DNA of 64,000 nucleotides. Origin: Nymphaea colorata. Lineage: Eukaryota > Streptophyta > Magnoliopsida > Nymphaeales > Nymphaeaceae. The notes beneath the pieces were generated by a model. The model was not told the origin of the DNA and did no database searches. It worked only from the letters and a program-made list of their open reading frames with translations. Positions 33,674-46,588 of this stretch are shown here, one piece after another (within the stretch, counting starts at the first letter, position 1; every line of letters starts with the position of its first letter). The DNA lies in assembly GCF_008831285.2 (NCBI RefSeq), contig NC_045146.1:14151289-14215288 (forward strand), written 5' to 3'. Made by a program: the position numbers and the translations under genes.

Positions 33674-34271
33674 AACCGTTCAATTGCTCTCGTTTGAAAC
33701 TGAACGTGTCTGTTTAACCGCAAAGAAAAAGGCCAACAAAATTCAAGATGCAACGGAGCAGGTTGGATTAAGTTCTAATATAGGTTTTATTAAATTTTGA
33801 TCCCGAGCCTGGCCCGGCCCATTCTTAAATGCGACCGCCTGGCCCTGGCCTTAGATTTTCGGGCTCGTCGGACAGGGTCGCCGCCTGCTTCTCACATACT
33901 TCTTCCATTCCTGCGCGAACCAATTGAGTATGATCCACTTTCTGTGTCTCTATCTTTCTGCGCATTTTTTTCTTCCCACTCGAGTCGGTCTCCAATGACT
34001 TTTTGAAGCAAGGTTGGGGGTGGAAGGAAGGTACAATCTTGGATTCTTTTGATCATCCCTCACCCCATCTGGGGACCTCACTTTCTCCTTCTGCGTGTAC
34101 GCAGTTCCTTATAATCTCCCAATGACGCCCCTCTGAATTTTTCCATCATTTCCTGCAGCCCCATGTGCCTCTTCTTTGGGTACCGTCTTCTTCGTTCGTT
34201 GATTCTGAGAGTCTGATAGAAGAAAAACCTACTACGCCTCATTAGTGGTAGTTCCTTTTCTTGGGGTACCG

Positions 34272-37200
34272 ATGGGTTCTTCCTCTAGCACTCGGAGGAG
34301 GAACGATCAGGTCCCCCCTCCTCGTCCCTTTCCTCCACCAATCACGACGTCTTCTTCTTCAATACTTCTTTTGCCACCACCACCGCCACCTCCCCCGCCC
34401 CCGCCGCCGCCGCCACCACCACCACCACCATCATCTAGTCACGATGCGAATTATCCGGCTCCACCACTGCCCCCACCGCCCTTACCTTCTTACGTTTGTG
34501 CTGCCAATACACCGTATGCTCCACCCTACGCGCCCAATTACCCGAACTACTCTCACTATTCACGCTTTTCGGGTGGTTATTCTCTTCCATATGCGGCGTC
34601 CGGGCAATCGGGCCACCCTTACTATATGAACCCGCGAGGCGTGTGCCCGTACCCTCAGCCCGTCCCTTCTTACCCTGGTCCGCCACTACGACCGCCACCT
34701 CCCTATGTGGATCACAACAAGGCGACAACCATCAGGAATGATGTTAATTTGAGGAAGGACACGATCCGGCTAGAAGTGGATGAGCAGAACCCCGATCATC
34801 ATTTGGTCACCTTCACCTTTGACTCCACCGTCGACGGAAGGTAATTTCTGTTCTTTCCTTTGGTTCTTCAACCGTTTCTCCTGGTTTGCTGCTCTTCTGT
34901 TCTTCAGCTGGTTAGAAGAATCTGTTTTATGGGTAAATGTGCACTTTGCATTTGATTTGGACGTGGGTGTTTGGCTTTACCTGCCTCTCGGCATGTTCTT
35001 AACAGCCTCGTTTGAGATTTTGTTTAAATTTCATGACTTAATGGTGCGAATTTAGGTAATATTATGTTTGTCTTGGAAATTTATCAGATTCATTCTTCTC
35101 CAAATTTTATTCGTTTCTGTGCTCCGACTTCACTTTTCTGTGCAGTTAAGCCTATAAGTTTTGCTGCTTCGTTGAGAAGTGGCTGCAATGCTGTTCCTTA
35201 TTGTGAACTGTTAACCGTGGTAAGTTTGCAAATATTGCGTGTGCTTCTTGTCTATCTGTTGTAAGCAGTAACTGTTGTGTAATTTTTTTCACAATGAGGG
35301 AAGAATCAGATCTTATTTAGTTTAAAGTCCTTGCCTTTAAGGTTGATTCTTGGCTATTGCCTGAAACAGAATTACTGGTGGCTAAGTTTTATTTATTTAT
35401 TTATGGCTTAAGTTGGTCAAGCGCAAATGACATAGGAAAGGCATCCTATTTTCCATACTAGGTCCTTGCTTGCACTCTTGGATCCTTGATATGTTTTGCT
35501 TCAGATTTTCTATCCTACTAAATTTTGGTATGATCCTTTTTCGGTTTTTCCTTTTTGGCATTGCAAATTCAAATCCCATCTGTCCAAAAGGACCGTACAT
35601 TCACATAAAAAGAAATAAAAGAAGAGGTTATTCACATTTCTGTTTTCCAGGAATGGAAGGAGGTGCCTTTTGCCTTCTACCTGAAATAACTGAACTACTA
35701 GAAAACTAGGTAACTAAAGAGGACAGCAATTGATTTTTAGGCTGGAACTGCTTGTTAACAACTGAAATAGATTGTGTGCCAAACAAGAATTTTTTAATAG
35801 AACCAGTTTGAAGAAAGATATGTATTATTTTCATCATTTTAGTGTCAATTTTGAACTATACAGAAATATTTTCCTTAGTAAATTCTAATGTATAGTGTAG
35901 TATGAATTCATGACGAGAAGTCAAGACCTACAAAGTATAAAAGTATAAACTAACTTTGGTATTATTAGCTTATGTTAGCTTTCATGCTCCCATTGTTGTG
36001 GTGACTGGTAATATAGGTGATATAATTGAAGTACATTGATCTATAAATAAACTTGGTGGTATCAATTTTATGCTACTTAACTGGTCATGTGGTGTTCCCC
36101 GTTGTGCTCTTTGCTACTTCATTCAGTCTGGTCCTTTGTTTCTTGCATTTGCATTCAAAAGATTATAACAATTGGATAGGCTGGAAGCCTTCAAAATAGG
36201 CCACTCCTTCCTTCTTGGGAATGAGGATGATGTTGGTGGCATGCTACAGTTGGCAATAGAAATTGGTAAATAGGCACCGGGCCACCGGCCTTCATTTTTA
36301 TTGGGATGGTCTCGGGTCCAGTCTTTTTTTAAACTATGATAAAAAGTGAAGTATGAAAGAATTCCAGATTAATTACTTCCAAGGTTCAACCAAGAGGAAA
36401 AAGTGGTGCTTCCTCTTTGGCTCATTTAACACAATCTGCTTGCTGGACAAAATGGATTGGTGCATCATACAGGTGTTTGATTATCTGTACCAGTTATCTA
36501 GAAAGTTGTCGGAGTTTAAAAAATAATTAGTTGTAATATAAACAACTGCCTTGTTATCTTTTAAAAATGAACTGACATTTTTGATGTCTTCTTTTGTTTT
36601 CAGTAGTAGGTAAACTGAAGTTCTTTCTTACATAAACCACATCTTCTTCACAGATAAGTTTGATATAAGAATGCAGTGTCTTTGGCAGCTATATTTCTTG
36701 TGATACTTAAAATGCTTAAGAAGTCCTTGTAGGGGAGATAGGAGCCAATTTTCTTGAGTTTAGAGGCATGGTTCTCATTTCTCATCCTTTTTTGAAGAGT
36801 TCCTTTAGTTTATTATCAAGGATATTTTTGTCTCGGATCTCTTAATGTGAAGTTTAAGTATTTATTGGGCGACCTTGATGAAGACAGTACATGCCACCTT
36901 TTCGTCTTACCTTCTTCTTCCTCTTTTTTCTATATGTTTGAACTCTTCACTTCTTTGCCCACACATCTTGTGCCAGCAGGTAGATGTACATTAGGGGGTT
37001 ATTTGATGCCCTGGTAAATTCATGCAGGGCATGCAAAAGCAATGGGAGAAAAATTGGATCCCAGGTCAAGGTTCCTACCTTTCTCCTCTCTTTTTAACAT
37101 ACAAAGGTGTAAATCAAGGTGAAGTTGACCTTACTGAATCTACACCTGGTGACTCATCCAGGGCTAAGTCATATGGGTGCCAATCTGGGCATGGCAGTTC

Positions 37201-40200
37201 AGGTTTGGACACAATAATTTTAAAAAATTGTGGGTAGAGGGGCATGGCAGGTGGGTAATATATATATGCCAGATGTTACTAGATGGCTAAAAGTTAAAAA
37301 TCTATCTAAGAAGCAGTTGTCATAGGTACACTAGTGATGGTTTATAGCACAACAGTTTATGTTTACTTTTAGTGGCATGTTTATGTATATATATATATGT
37401 GTGTGTGTGCATCATCCTTGAACCAAAAAAATGAAGGAAAAAAATTCATATATAATGCATCAAAGAACATAGTATCTAGGTTTAATAATTGATACATCAT
37501 ACATATACTTCCATTAAATTAAAGTTAAAAATAATGACAAAATCAAGTAAAAGGTTGGCACATTTCCCTTAAAAATTTTGGTTGGAACTGAGCTTGACCT
37601 ACATTTGATCCGAAAAGTTCCCTCATGGTTTGCCACACGTGTTTGACAACTGCATTGCTGACACGAGTATGAGAACCTTTCTTGCATATCCACATTACAT
37701 AGATCTTCATATAGGGTGTAAAGAGCAGCATAAAAAGGACAGACCATAGATGTCTGACATTTTTTTCCTTTTTTTTTAACATATAAAAGTGTGTAATGAG
37801 GTGAAGTCCACCTTAGCGAGCTTCACTCCTGTTTGATAAGGACCAGCACAGCACAGAGGATTTCTCTGCAGAAAAGAGATTATCTGGCCCATCAAACATG
37901 CCCATAATGATGAGTTGGACAGGTTCTAAACATGATAGAAGCAGAGCCACCATGTTTCAAATGTGATGACATTGGCATAGAGGAAGAATCCTCTCAATTT
38001 GATGTTGGGCAGACTTGAGTTAGGCTTTTGTATTATAGTGGTGGATGATTTTAGAACATTTAAAATAAAATTTCAGCCTTTCCAAACCAAGTATCTTGCT
38101 TAGTAGTAAAAAAATGCGCCAAGGCCAGGAGCCCACCTTTTCGATTAGGATGGACCATCTAGGCACCTAAGGAAAACAATATTTAAAATTTTTTCCTATT
38201 TTCTTCTTTTTCTACTTTTACCTTTTTCAACTTTTTTCTTTCTGTTTCCGCCCTTTTCTTATTGTTTACTTTTTATCGTTCTTTTCCCTCTTTTCCTTTG
38301 TCTTTTTTCTTTTCTTATGCTCTTTTTGGCCTGCTTAGTTCTTTTTGCCTTTCTGCGGCTAAGTGCTTTTGACTACTAAGGTATCTTGATGTTTTGAATT
38401 CCTTTTTCATTTTTGACCACCACCTTATATTGGATATTTGTATGCGGTGCTTCATATGTCAGAGTGTTTTTGCTGTTGAGATATGTGGTCTAGTGGTGAT
38501 TACTGGAAGAAAAAAAATCAGAATAATTATAGCTAGCAAATTGACTGTAGATGTGATGTGAAGTGTTTCATTGAATTGGATATAATGAAGTGAAGGATGT
38601 TTGTTGCTGGAGAAAAAAGCTGGTTGCTTTCACTTTTCATGATTCTTGTTTCTAATGATGACCCCATCATGGGGCTCGTAATGTGAAATATGTTTGGGGA
38701 GACATCTGGTGAATCCTGTACGTGAGGAATGAATAGTCACCCAAGGCAGGTTCAGGAAAATGGTGCTATGGTGACCACTAATGAAGTGAAACCTAGTGCG
38801 GATTCTCAAGGAAGCCCAATCATGGCTTCAAAATAATGAATGTTCATTCTTACAGGAAGATGAAGAATTATTTTGAACATTACACGTCTCCAGAGAGATG
38901 AAACTCAGTGTGCACAATTTGGGATACAATATACAGAAGAAGAAATCTGATTTTTTCTTTAATCCATGATCTGAAGTGTGCTTTTCTTCTTCGTGTAGTA
39001 TGTCACAAGTGCAGGTATCAGTGCAGATCTATATAAGAAGCTGTTTAGACAATATAAAAGAAATATATACATTTGAGCTAGACCATAAAAGTATAACTGC
39101 CATTGGACATTTGCAATTGTATCCATGTTGCACCCATGCTGTGCATACATCTCAATTCTCAAGGCACTTGGCTTTGATGCAACAGTCTATCTGCGGCACC
39201 ATTGTGTCAAAGTCGTGTACCTTAATATGCAAAAAAAAGAAAAAGGAGGTGATGACTAAAATTTATGAAGTGTTATATAATCTGTTGAGCAGATAATGAA
39301 AGTCCAAACAAGGATGAAGTTAGTATCTCTAGTGTCTATGTCACATGGACATGGGTACTGGTGTGGACACAGGTACCCAGCAATTTCAACGAGTGTGGGT
39401 ATAGGACACAGCTGTGCATACACACACACACACATATATATAACAAAAATAAAGACATAAAACAATCAGGAACAAAAACAAATAAATACAAAAAGATGAA
39501 ATACAGATAAGCATGGAAGAGTCCCTTTCAAGCCCTACTCATGTGTAATGTTACAAAAACAAATGCTAAAAGCTGGACAGTTTTTAACATGGTCAAAGTT
39601 GACCAAATCCAGAAATGACAGACAAGGCCTCTGGTGCCAGACTGCCAGTCGATGCCATGTCCAAAGCCACACCCGTGTCTATGCCCCTGTCCAGGTGTGT
39701 TGACATGGGTACCTCCACTTAGACAAGGTGCATGTGTTACTTAGCTTACCATGCTGAATTGATGAATTTCTTGAATTGGATATGTCAAATGGAGCAAGAT
39801 AATTGGTTTTTGCTTTTTATGTGCTTCAGAGAAGAAAAAAAAGTCAAAAAAGGATACTTGACCTGAAGCTGGTTTGCACTACCCTGGTGCAGGGGTGCAA
39901 AATGATCAGAACATCCCTTGTCGCTAAAATGGGAGCCCCCCTACAAGGACAAAAAAAGGGAGTGAAAAAAATAAAATATTAAAAATTTTAAAATAGACAT
40001 TTTTTAAACATCCAAAAAACCCTTGATTCCCCCTTCTTTTTTCCGGGCATATTGGTTGTGTGCACTGCCCTGGGAGTATGAAGCCATCAAACTCAATCTT
40101 CTTGGAAGAGCAGTTCAATTTACACTTTTTTACTCATAAGAGTAGAAGAGAAGAAAAACGATGTAGTTATTCATTGTATAAATAGAGGGGACTAATGCAG

Positions 40201-43200
40201 GAAGACTTCAGCTGATTAGATGGAGAGTCTAGGGGGATCTTCAAAAGAGGATTGAGGTTGTTGTGCAGAAATGGTAGCTAAAACAACAGACTAAAATTCT
40301 CAAACTAGAAGACCTACCATACGAGAATGATGTTGGGTCGTAATATAAAATTGTCCTTAAGAACGAGGAATTTCAACACAACAAGCTAAGGTAATCTAGT
40401 TGAAGGCGCCACAATGGAAGACTAAGTTGCTTTGGCAGTTACAGTGACCGAAGGAGCTGAGGGATTCAAGTTGAGAACTCAAGGAAGAATCTGAAGACAC
40501 ACTTTCACATATGGAAATGGACCACAAGCTCTATCTGAGAAATGAATTCTAGATTTAAGGGTGTTAAAACATATGGTAGGCAAGATACTTAACCTCCTTT
40601 AGTACATGGTGGAATTTCAAGCTCCTTAGTGGATGAGGGGGAGGTAAAGTCTTTAGGCACTTGCATTTGCACATAACTAGGGATTATTTGTTCTTGCCAA
40701 CACCATCTGAACTGAGATGTGACCTTGTTAAGCAACATCTCCTACACAATCTGAACATTGTCATTTTTGCTGTCCCATATCCGATTCTGGCTGATTTCCT
40801 TTGTACTTAGATGTACAAGGTCTGAATAGTTTGCATGTATTTCAGATAATGTTTTATTTATACATAAACTTCTGAAGATGTCTCAAAATTTCTGATATAG
40901 GACTATCATCAGGTTCTTTCGCACACATGAGGTGCTTTTAATCCTCCCCCTTTAATGCACGTGCCATTGCAACTTGGAACCCAGTTTTAGTGTTTAAGTT
41001 GGCTCTAATGTGAACTGAAACAACTTGGTCCAAAATTGACTTGGGTGCCTAGAATGATGGATCCTAACCCACCTCGCAGGTGTCACGCAATGCTCCACTT
41101 TGTTCTTGATAGACATGAAATTGGATTTTATCCATACGTGATAGTGGCATCCAAATGATATTGTTGGATGAAATTTTCTAACCTTTTCATTTTCTTCAAG
41201 AGTCAAAATTTATAACTCTATAGTTATAGAATGAAATGCACTTCATGACCAGGAATTGACAAAATATAATATTTTATATAGAAGATGCACTAGTGGGACC
41301 CCCTTATGTTATCTGGGATTTATACCATTGTTAACTATTTGAAATTTTGAAGATTCTTTTGCATGATTTCTGTATTTTCCCCAAAATCGTCATTCATATG
41401 TTTTTAGTGATTTAAAACTTTTGTTGTTATAAATAAATGAGCAAGGAAAAACATGTCCTTGCAATGTCAAAGGGGGATTGCAGTAAATTAAATTGCCTGA
41501 TTAGTAGATGAGGTGCTGAAGAAGTTCAATTGGCAAGCTGTAATTTGGGGAGACCCAATCCTGGGTTTATGTATATGTGCAACTCTGGTGAATCTTGGGT
41601 ACTCAAAGTGATCATGGAGTAGTATCACCTGTGGGTCAATGGATTGCAGGAGATTTGTGGATTCATCGAGTGCATGAGGCTAAGATTTCGTTTAATTTTG
41701 CTTCGTTAACTACTTTTGAAGGTTCTTTTGGGCTCATGTGTTATGTCATTTGCCATCTTAGTTTCCACAAAATTTGTCTTTCTATTTTATGTGATGGTAG
41801 GCCTTCGAGTCTCCATGGCTTGTTGACCTTTTTCTTCCTCCATAACCAACAGTTAGTCATGTACTATTGATACCGGAAACGGAAAGCGAAATTAAGTTGC
41901 AGTTGTACCATTATTATTTTCCTTGGTTACATTAGTAAACACTTGATGTTCTGTTTAAAATATTCCTTGGTATGAGATGCAATATGCTTTGACTTTGGAA
42001 ACCAATTGACTGTAGCTTTCTTTTGGCTGTGATTTCTTTTGTATCTTGTGCTACTTAACTTTGATATGATACTCAAAGTTGTTAAGAAAGTTTGGTCTAA
42101 CTTTTTTTTTTCTCTTCTGAACTTTTTAAATCGCTCTGTCCCTCATTTCTGAGTATCACATCAGTGTTAAGTAGCCCAAGGTGCAGTATAGTTTCTTTCT
42201 TGTCCACCAATGATGCCCTACTGCTGGATTGGTTGGATGTCTTACACTAGTCAATATTCGCTGTCCTCATCTTGATGGTTTAGTGCTTTAGTCTAGGATA
42301 TCCATCATAAAAGGAGCTCATTTTGTTGCTGTCGTCTTACTGTAAGCTGTTCATGTTTCCCTGCCTTCTAAGTTTGATGCCATCATCATTGTAATAATTC
42401 ATTTTGGTTGCCGTAAGCCAATATGCATTTGTAAGCACTTGTTGCTCCAAAATAGGAAATGCAAGATATGCGCAGAAAAAATGATCTATCACGGCAAGCA
42501 CTTTTCCAAAATGTGTCCACCAAGTCCTTCCGTTTTCGAATTACCAACTGTTATTACATCCTCACCCTAGGGTGAGTAAAATGGGACTACGGGGTTATTA
42601 TGTGTGTTACATTGGAAACCCTGATCAAGGACCAACAGTGCTGCAGCCTAAGCTTTCCCATGGCCTTATCCTCATAAGGCATGGTGGTAGTTTGGACTTC
42701 ATCATCCACAAAAATTATGAAAATTGAGCCCCTCTCCTATCTTATTTACTCTGTACTTTTTGCCTTTTACATCAACCTCAAAAAAATTTATGCCATATCA
42801 TTTATTTTTTTCTGCTTTTTTCCTTTTTTAGTATTTTTTTTCAGTAAACAGTATGCTTTATGGTTCCAAAGAGAAAAGAAAAGGAAACCTATACCTCTGT
42901 TGACTGCTCCACAAGATCTTAATTATGCTTGGTTTTATACTTGAAATCCAGTTTCACTATCTTCTACATGGCAAAGGAAGGAGAAGAGTGTACCTTCGAT
43001 TCTCAAGAGCCAGAGGTTTATAAGCCTGTTAAGGTCCCTTTCCAGAAGGGCGTTGGTCAGAAATTTTGCCAGGCATCAGGGACTGGCATCGATCTTGGTT
43101 TTTTTGCGCTAGATGATCTCAACAAACCATCACCTGATGAAGTCTATCCTCTTGTTATATCAGCAGAGGCGTGCTCCCTGCCCTCTGGTACTAAGCCACA

Positions 43201-43631
43201 CGCTCAGATCACTCTGTCAGTCATTGAGAAGAAGGAAAGTGAGCAATTCCTGGTTAAGGTCATCAAGCAAATACTATGGATAGATGGCGTCCGTTATGAA
43301 TTGCAGGAGATTTATGGCATAGGCTCATCAAGTACATCAGAGTTTGATGACGACGCAGGAAAAGAGTGTGTAATTTGCATGTCCGAGCGAAGGAATACCG
43401 CAGTAATGCCTTGCCGACACATGGTAAGAACTAGTTTGCAGATGCATAAGTTTTCTGGTATGCCTGAGTTTTCATGCATATGAACATCTGTACTGAATAT
43501 TTTTTTCTTCTTTACTATCCTGTTTCCTGCAGTGCATGTGCAGTGAATGTGCAGAAATATTGAGGCATCAATCAAATCGGTGTCCTATATGTCGTAATCC
43601 TGTTGAACAACTCATGGAGATAAAAGTGTAA
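34272..43631 (+). CDS. LUL: LOG2-like (LUL) RING-type E3 ubiquitin ligase
   Basis: Three exons join in phase: 34272-34840, 42952-43423 and 43533-43631, coding for 379 residues. The start MGSSSSTRRR has Gly2 and Ser6, a good N-myristoylation signal and typical of this family; an upstream ATG at 34245 would bury it. Residues about 30-75 include a long Pro run and Ser/Pro-rich sequence, then a Tyr/Pro-rich stretch. The conserved region before the RING starts at DHNKATTIRNDVNLRKDTIR (about 150-170), continues as FTFDSTVDGSFTIFYMAKEG across the junction and EKGV-like KGVGQKF, and includes VKQILWIDGVRYELQEIYG. The C3HC4 RING has Cys329, Cys332, Cys344, His346, Cys350, Cys353, Cys364 and Cys367. It ends EQLMEIKV. 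Arabidopsis LOG2 acts at the plasma membrane with GDU1 in amino acid export and in ABA responses; a similar membrane-anchored ligase role is inferred. The first intron is 8.1 kb. Confidence 0.93.
34841..42951 (+). other. 8.1-kb first intron of the LUL gene
   Basis: Bounded by GGAAG|GTAATT and AATCCAG|T. It splits the conserved region before the RING, whose two halves (TVDG and SFTIFYMAKE) join exactly. Inside are AT-rich sequence, a possible inverted-repeat element at about 36991-37908, a CACTAGTG fragment at 37329, short (TA)n(TG)n and (CA)n runs near 37384 and 39418, and a stretch at 39320-39720 with GTGTC/GACAC-rich inverted segments. No open frame inside looks like a gene. Confidence 0.85.
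36991..37908. mobile_element. Possible nonautonomous element with imperfect inverted ends
   Basis: The left end GGGGGTTATTTGATGCCCTG and the reverse complement of the right end, GGGCATGTTTGATGGGCCAG, match at many positions in a GTTTGATG-type pattern common to hAT-like MITEs. No target-site duplication was found. Noncoding. Confidence 0.25.
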
Positions 43632-43876
43632 GGTCGTTCGTTGATTGAACATGGTGAATATTGCATGTGTTTGTTCTGTCTGTTACTATTCTTTTATAGG
43701 TCTGATGTCTCTGAGTTGTAAATAATATATCAGATTTATTGAAATTTGCCAAAGAGCAGCACTGGTGCTGTTTCAAGTAGAATACCAGATAATGGTGGGC
43801 AGCTTTTGATGATTCGGTTTCTTTGTTTACCAGCAAACTTAATCAAAACGAGAATCCATATTGTTTTATTATATTC

Positions 43877-43882
43877 AATAAA
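43877..43882 (+). terminator. Candidate poly(A) signal of the LUL gene
   Basis: AATAAA at 246 bases after the stop codon. An earlier AATAAT-like site near 43723 is an alternative. Confidence 0.35.
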
Positions 43883-44284
43883 CGTGAAATAATTAGGAAA
43901 GGAAAGTTTATATGCTTGATTTACGAATATTCTGATTCTGTTGCATCTTTTGATTGAGTTCTTCTGTTTAAAGAGCGTATGAAATTTTATCCTGACCTTG
44001 TTTGCTTTAGAACCCTCCCTCTCTCGTACACACGTGTGCAACAGTAAAAGTATCTTGTGAGCGTACTTTTCACAAACATAATCATGTGAATGAATTTTCT
44101 AAATTTGAAAACCTATAAAGAGAAATTAATCATGTAAATTTATGCATAGGTCTTATTACGGAATTCCGGAGTCAATGATTTGAAATTTTTAAAACCACGT
44201 TTTGAGGTTTTGCTTATCGTTTGTTGGAAAAGATGGTGCTCTGGTTTTCAAGCAAAAATTGTAAAAAGTACTTGCGATGAAATT

Positions 44285-44290
<6 letters not shown>

Positions 44291-44348
<58 letters not shown>
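44291..44348. repeat. Compound (TA)n(GA)n microsatellite
   Basis: About 18 TA units are followed by about 11 GA units. Confidence 0.95.
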
Positions 44349-44856
44349 CGTTTAACATCTGAGACGGGTTGACTGTGTCCCTTTGCTTTTCACATTTTCA
44401 CTTTTTTTTGCCACTTACTTTATTGTTGGGTTTTTTACATTCGAAACGTTATTAATGTATAAAAATTGTTGTGTTTTTGTATGGGCAGAAAATATTTTAT
44501 AAGATTTCAACATCAATGGTTTGAATATCTTTGGCTCTTCTAACCCAAGGTTTTATGCCCCAAAAAAATGATTTTTGTCAGGTTTGTATGTTTTAAACAC
44601 GTAGGTTGCATCTTTCTAATTGTTTGTTTTGAAGAAAAAAAGTCCATTAAAAACATAGCTTTAAAATGCTTTTCACAACGCATACATTCACGTACACGGT
44701 ACAGATAAATATATGATCGTGTTTTCCGAATTTTGAACTAAACATTCCTAATTTGGTATGAACCGGCTTTAACATATTTTATTACGTGGTTGCAGTAAAC
44801 ACTCTTAAGCGTTTGTGCTTTCGTAAATTTATAAATTTAGCATTTGTTTGCAGATA

Positions 44857-45190
44857 GGATGTCAATGGATTGGATTTTTGAATTAGGATATATTTTTAGC
44901 CATATCTGCTTTTTTTTTATATATATTCATATGTTTGGATTGAAATACGAATGATGAAAAGTCAGACATCCGACTTTTACATTGATATCTGACTCCGAAT
45001 ATTGATTGAATCTTGTAAGGGTATTTATAGATATATTTATTTAAAGCTAGATCTGATTTGAATCGAATCAGATGTCATTTCTTAAAAATTTGATATGATT
45101 TTTTAATCGTATATTAAATTTTTTTCGTAGCTGATTTTTTTGGAATGGGTCAGTCAGATATCCAATTCAAATCAGCTATCCTTATAAAAC
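44857..45190. mobile_element. Decayed dispersed repeat with GGATGTCAATGG end
   Basis: Starts GGATGTCAATGGATTGGA, is AT-rich with repeated GATATCTGA and CAGATATCC motifs, and fades out near CAATTCAAATCAGCTATCC. The same 12-mer is at 57534 and, inverted, at 4660. Noncoding; boundaries are approximate. Confidence 0.35.
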
Positions 45191-46563
45191 AGAGGACATC
45201 TTAAAGTTGAATTTTCTGGTGGAAGAAACTAAAAAACACGAAAGTTTGTACATTGAAATCGAACATGGTTAAATACCTGGTTTATAATATGTAAAGAACA
45301 TATTAGAATATGGTGTCAACCATACCTTATGGTGGTAAGAACGGCATTTTCCCAAAACCTGCTTTGAGGCAAGTGTGAAATTCGGTTTCGCCTTTTAATT
45401 GAAGGCTCCCAATTTGATTTTTTTGTTAAATTTAACAAGTGAATTTAATGTTTTCCACAAAGCAAGGTACAGACCCAAAAAACAGAAAGCAAAGTTCAGG
45501 TGGATTGTAGGCTTCAAAAAAAGGTTGTCAAACATGTAGATAACAAAAAAAGTCCGCATTGGGAACGAACTTGGAATCATAATGAAGCAGAGAAAAATGT
45601 CTGCTGGTTGTAAGCCAGGGTAGTCGATGTGAATTTGATCTACGTCTCCAAGTTTGTGAGTTGTGAAGAACTCGCCCATTAATCTCAATTTTCATATAAA
45701 AAAAGTCATATTTAGTAGCTGATCATGTGTTTGTGTGTTATATGTCACACAAAAGTATCAGGGATTGAGAAATGCCCTTCTTCTTCTTCTTTATTATTAT
45801 TGTTATTATTTTGATGATGACGATGCCCATGTTTTCTCACCAATGCTCGACAAGAAGAAAGACATAAAAAGTCGTTTGAGCGGTCTAATATCTATTCTCT
45901 CTCTCTCTTTATATATAAAATGGTGCCTGTTAAGGTTTGTTGCATTCTGTGTACCTCAAGCTAAATGAGAATACTTTTTCATGACTTGATGTTATAAATA
46001 GATTGGCATAGTTTCTTTCTCCGGGTTGCAAACCAAACTTCTTGTTATGCTTTTATAAATGAAATCATGATTTGTAAAACTTTGAAATTTTTAACCGTAC
46101 ATTTTGACGCCCTTGGGTTTCTTTCAATAATGTTCTTCAAAGTTTTCAGTAATGTTCTTCAAAGTTTTTATTTTCTTAATATGTGCATGTGTGTGAGAAA
46201 AATTACATTCGTCGTACAGCTACAAACAAAGTAATTTAAACTTCAACGGCGTTGAACAAGAAAGCAACCCATTCTTGTTCTTCTTTGTTAGCAGCAGATT
46301 CTTCTTCAATTGAGACAGGAGTCTTCTTTCTTTCATCTGCATGAAATTGGTTTATGAAAGCCACAATGGTTTACATGGCTAAGTTCATCTTAGGATTTTT
46401 AAGTAAATAGGAAGAAGGTACAGGCAAGAAGAGCCGGGCAGCTGGGTCCTGCTGTATTCGCCATTAAAGACCTTCAAAGGAAGGAAAGAAGCCGTAAAAG
46501 CCAGCAGTAGCAGCAAAGGGTGTGCTCCCCAACCTCCTCCTTTCCCACTTGGCCTCTGCAACA

Positions 46564-46588
46564 AGAGAGAGAGAGAGAGAGAGAGAGA
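46564..46588. repeat. (GA)n microsatellite
   Basis: About 12 GA units in intergenic DNA. Confidence 0.9.

Larger units (their letters stand above)
31343..34271. other. Intergenic region between the R3H and RING ligase genes
   Basis: It contains the 3' end of the R3H transcript, an unassigned minus-strand frame at 32761-33087, a repeat remnant at 33514-33673, and a CT-rich, GC-richer stretch from about 33900 that should be the promoter and leader of the RING ligase gene. TTATAAT near 34108 is a possible TATA-like element. Nothing else is recognised. Confidence 0.5.

Noticed and set aside
34245-34271. Upstream ATG giving nine extra residues on the LUL protein
   Set aside because: It would hide the MGSSSS myristoylation start typical of LOG2-like proteins.
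40180-40680. Possible decayed retroelement pol or integrase fragment in the LUL intron
   Set aside because: Some words recall gypsy-type coding sequence, but all frames carry stops and no continuous motif could be aligned by eye.
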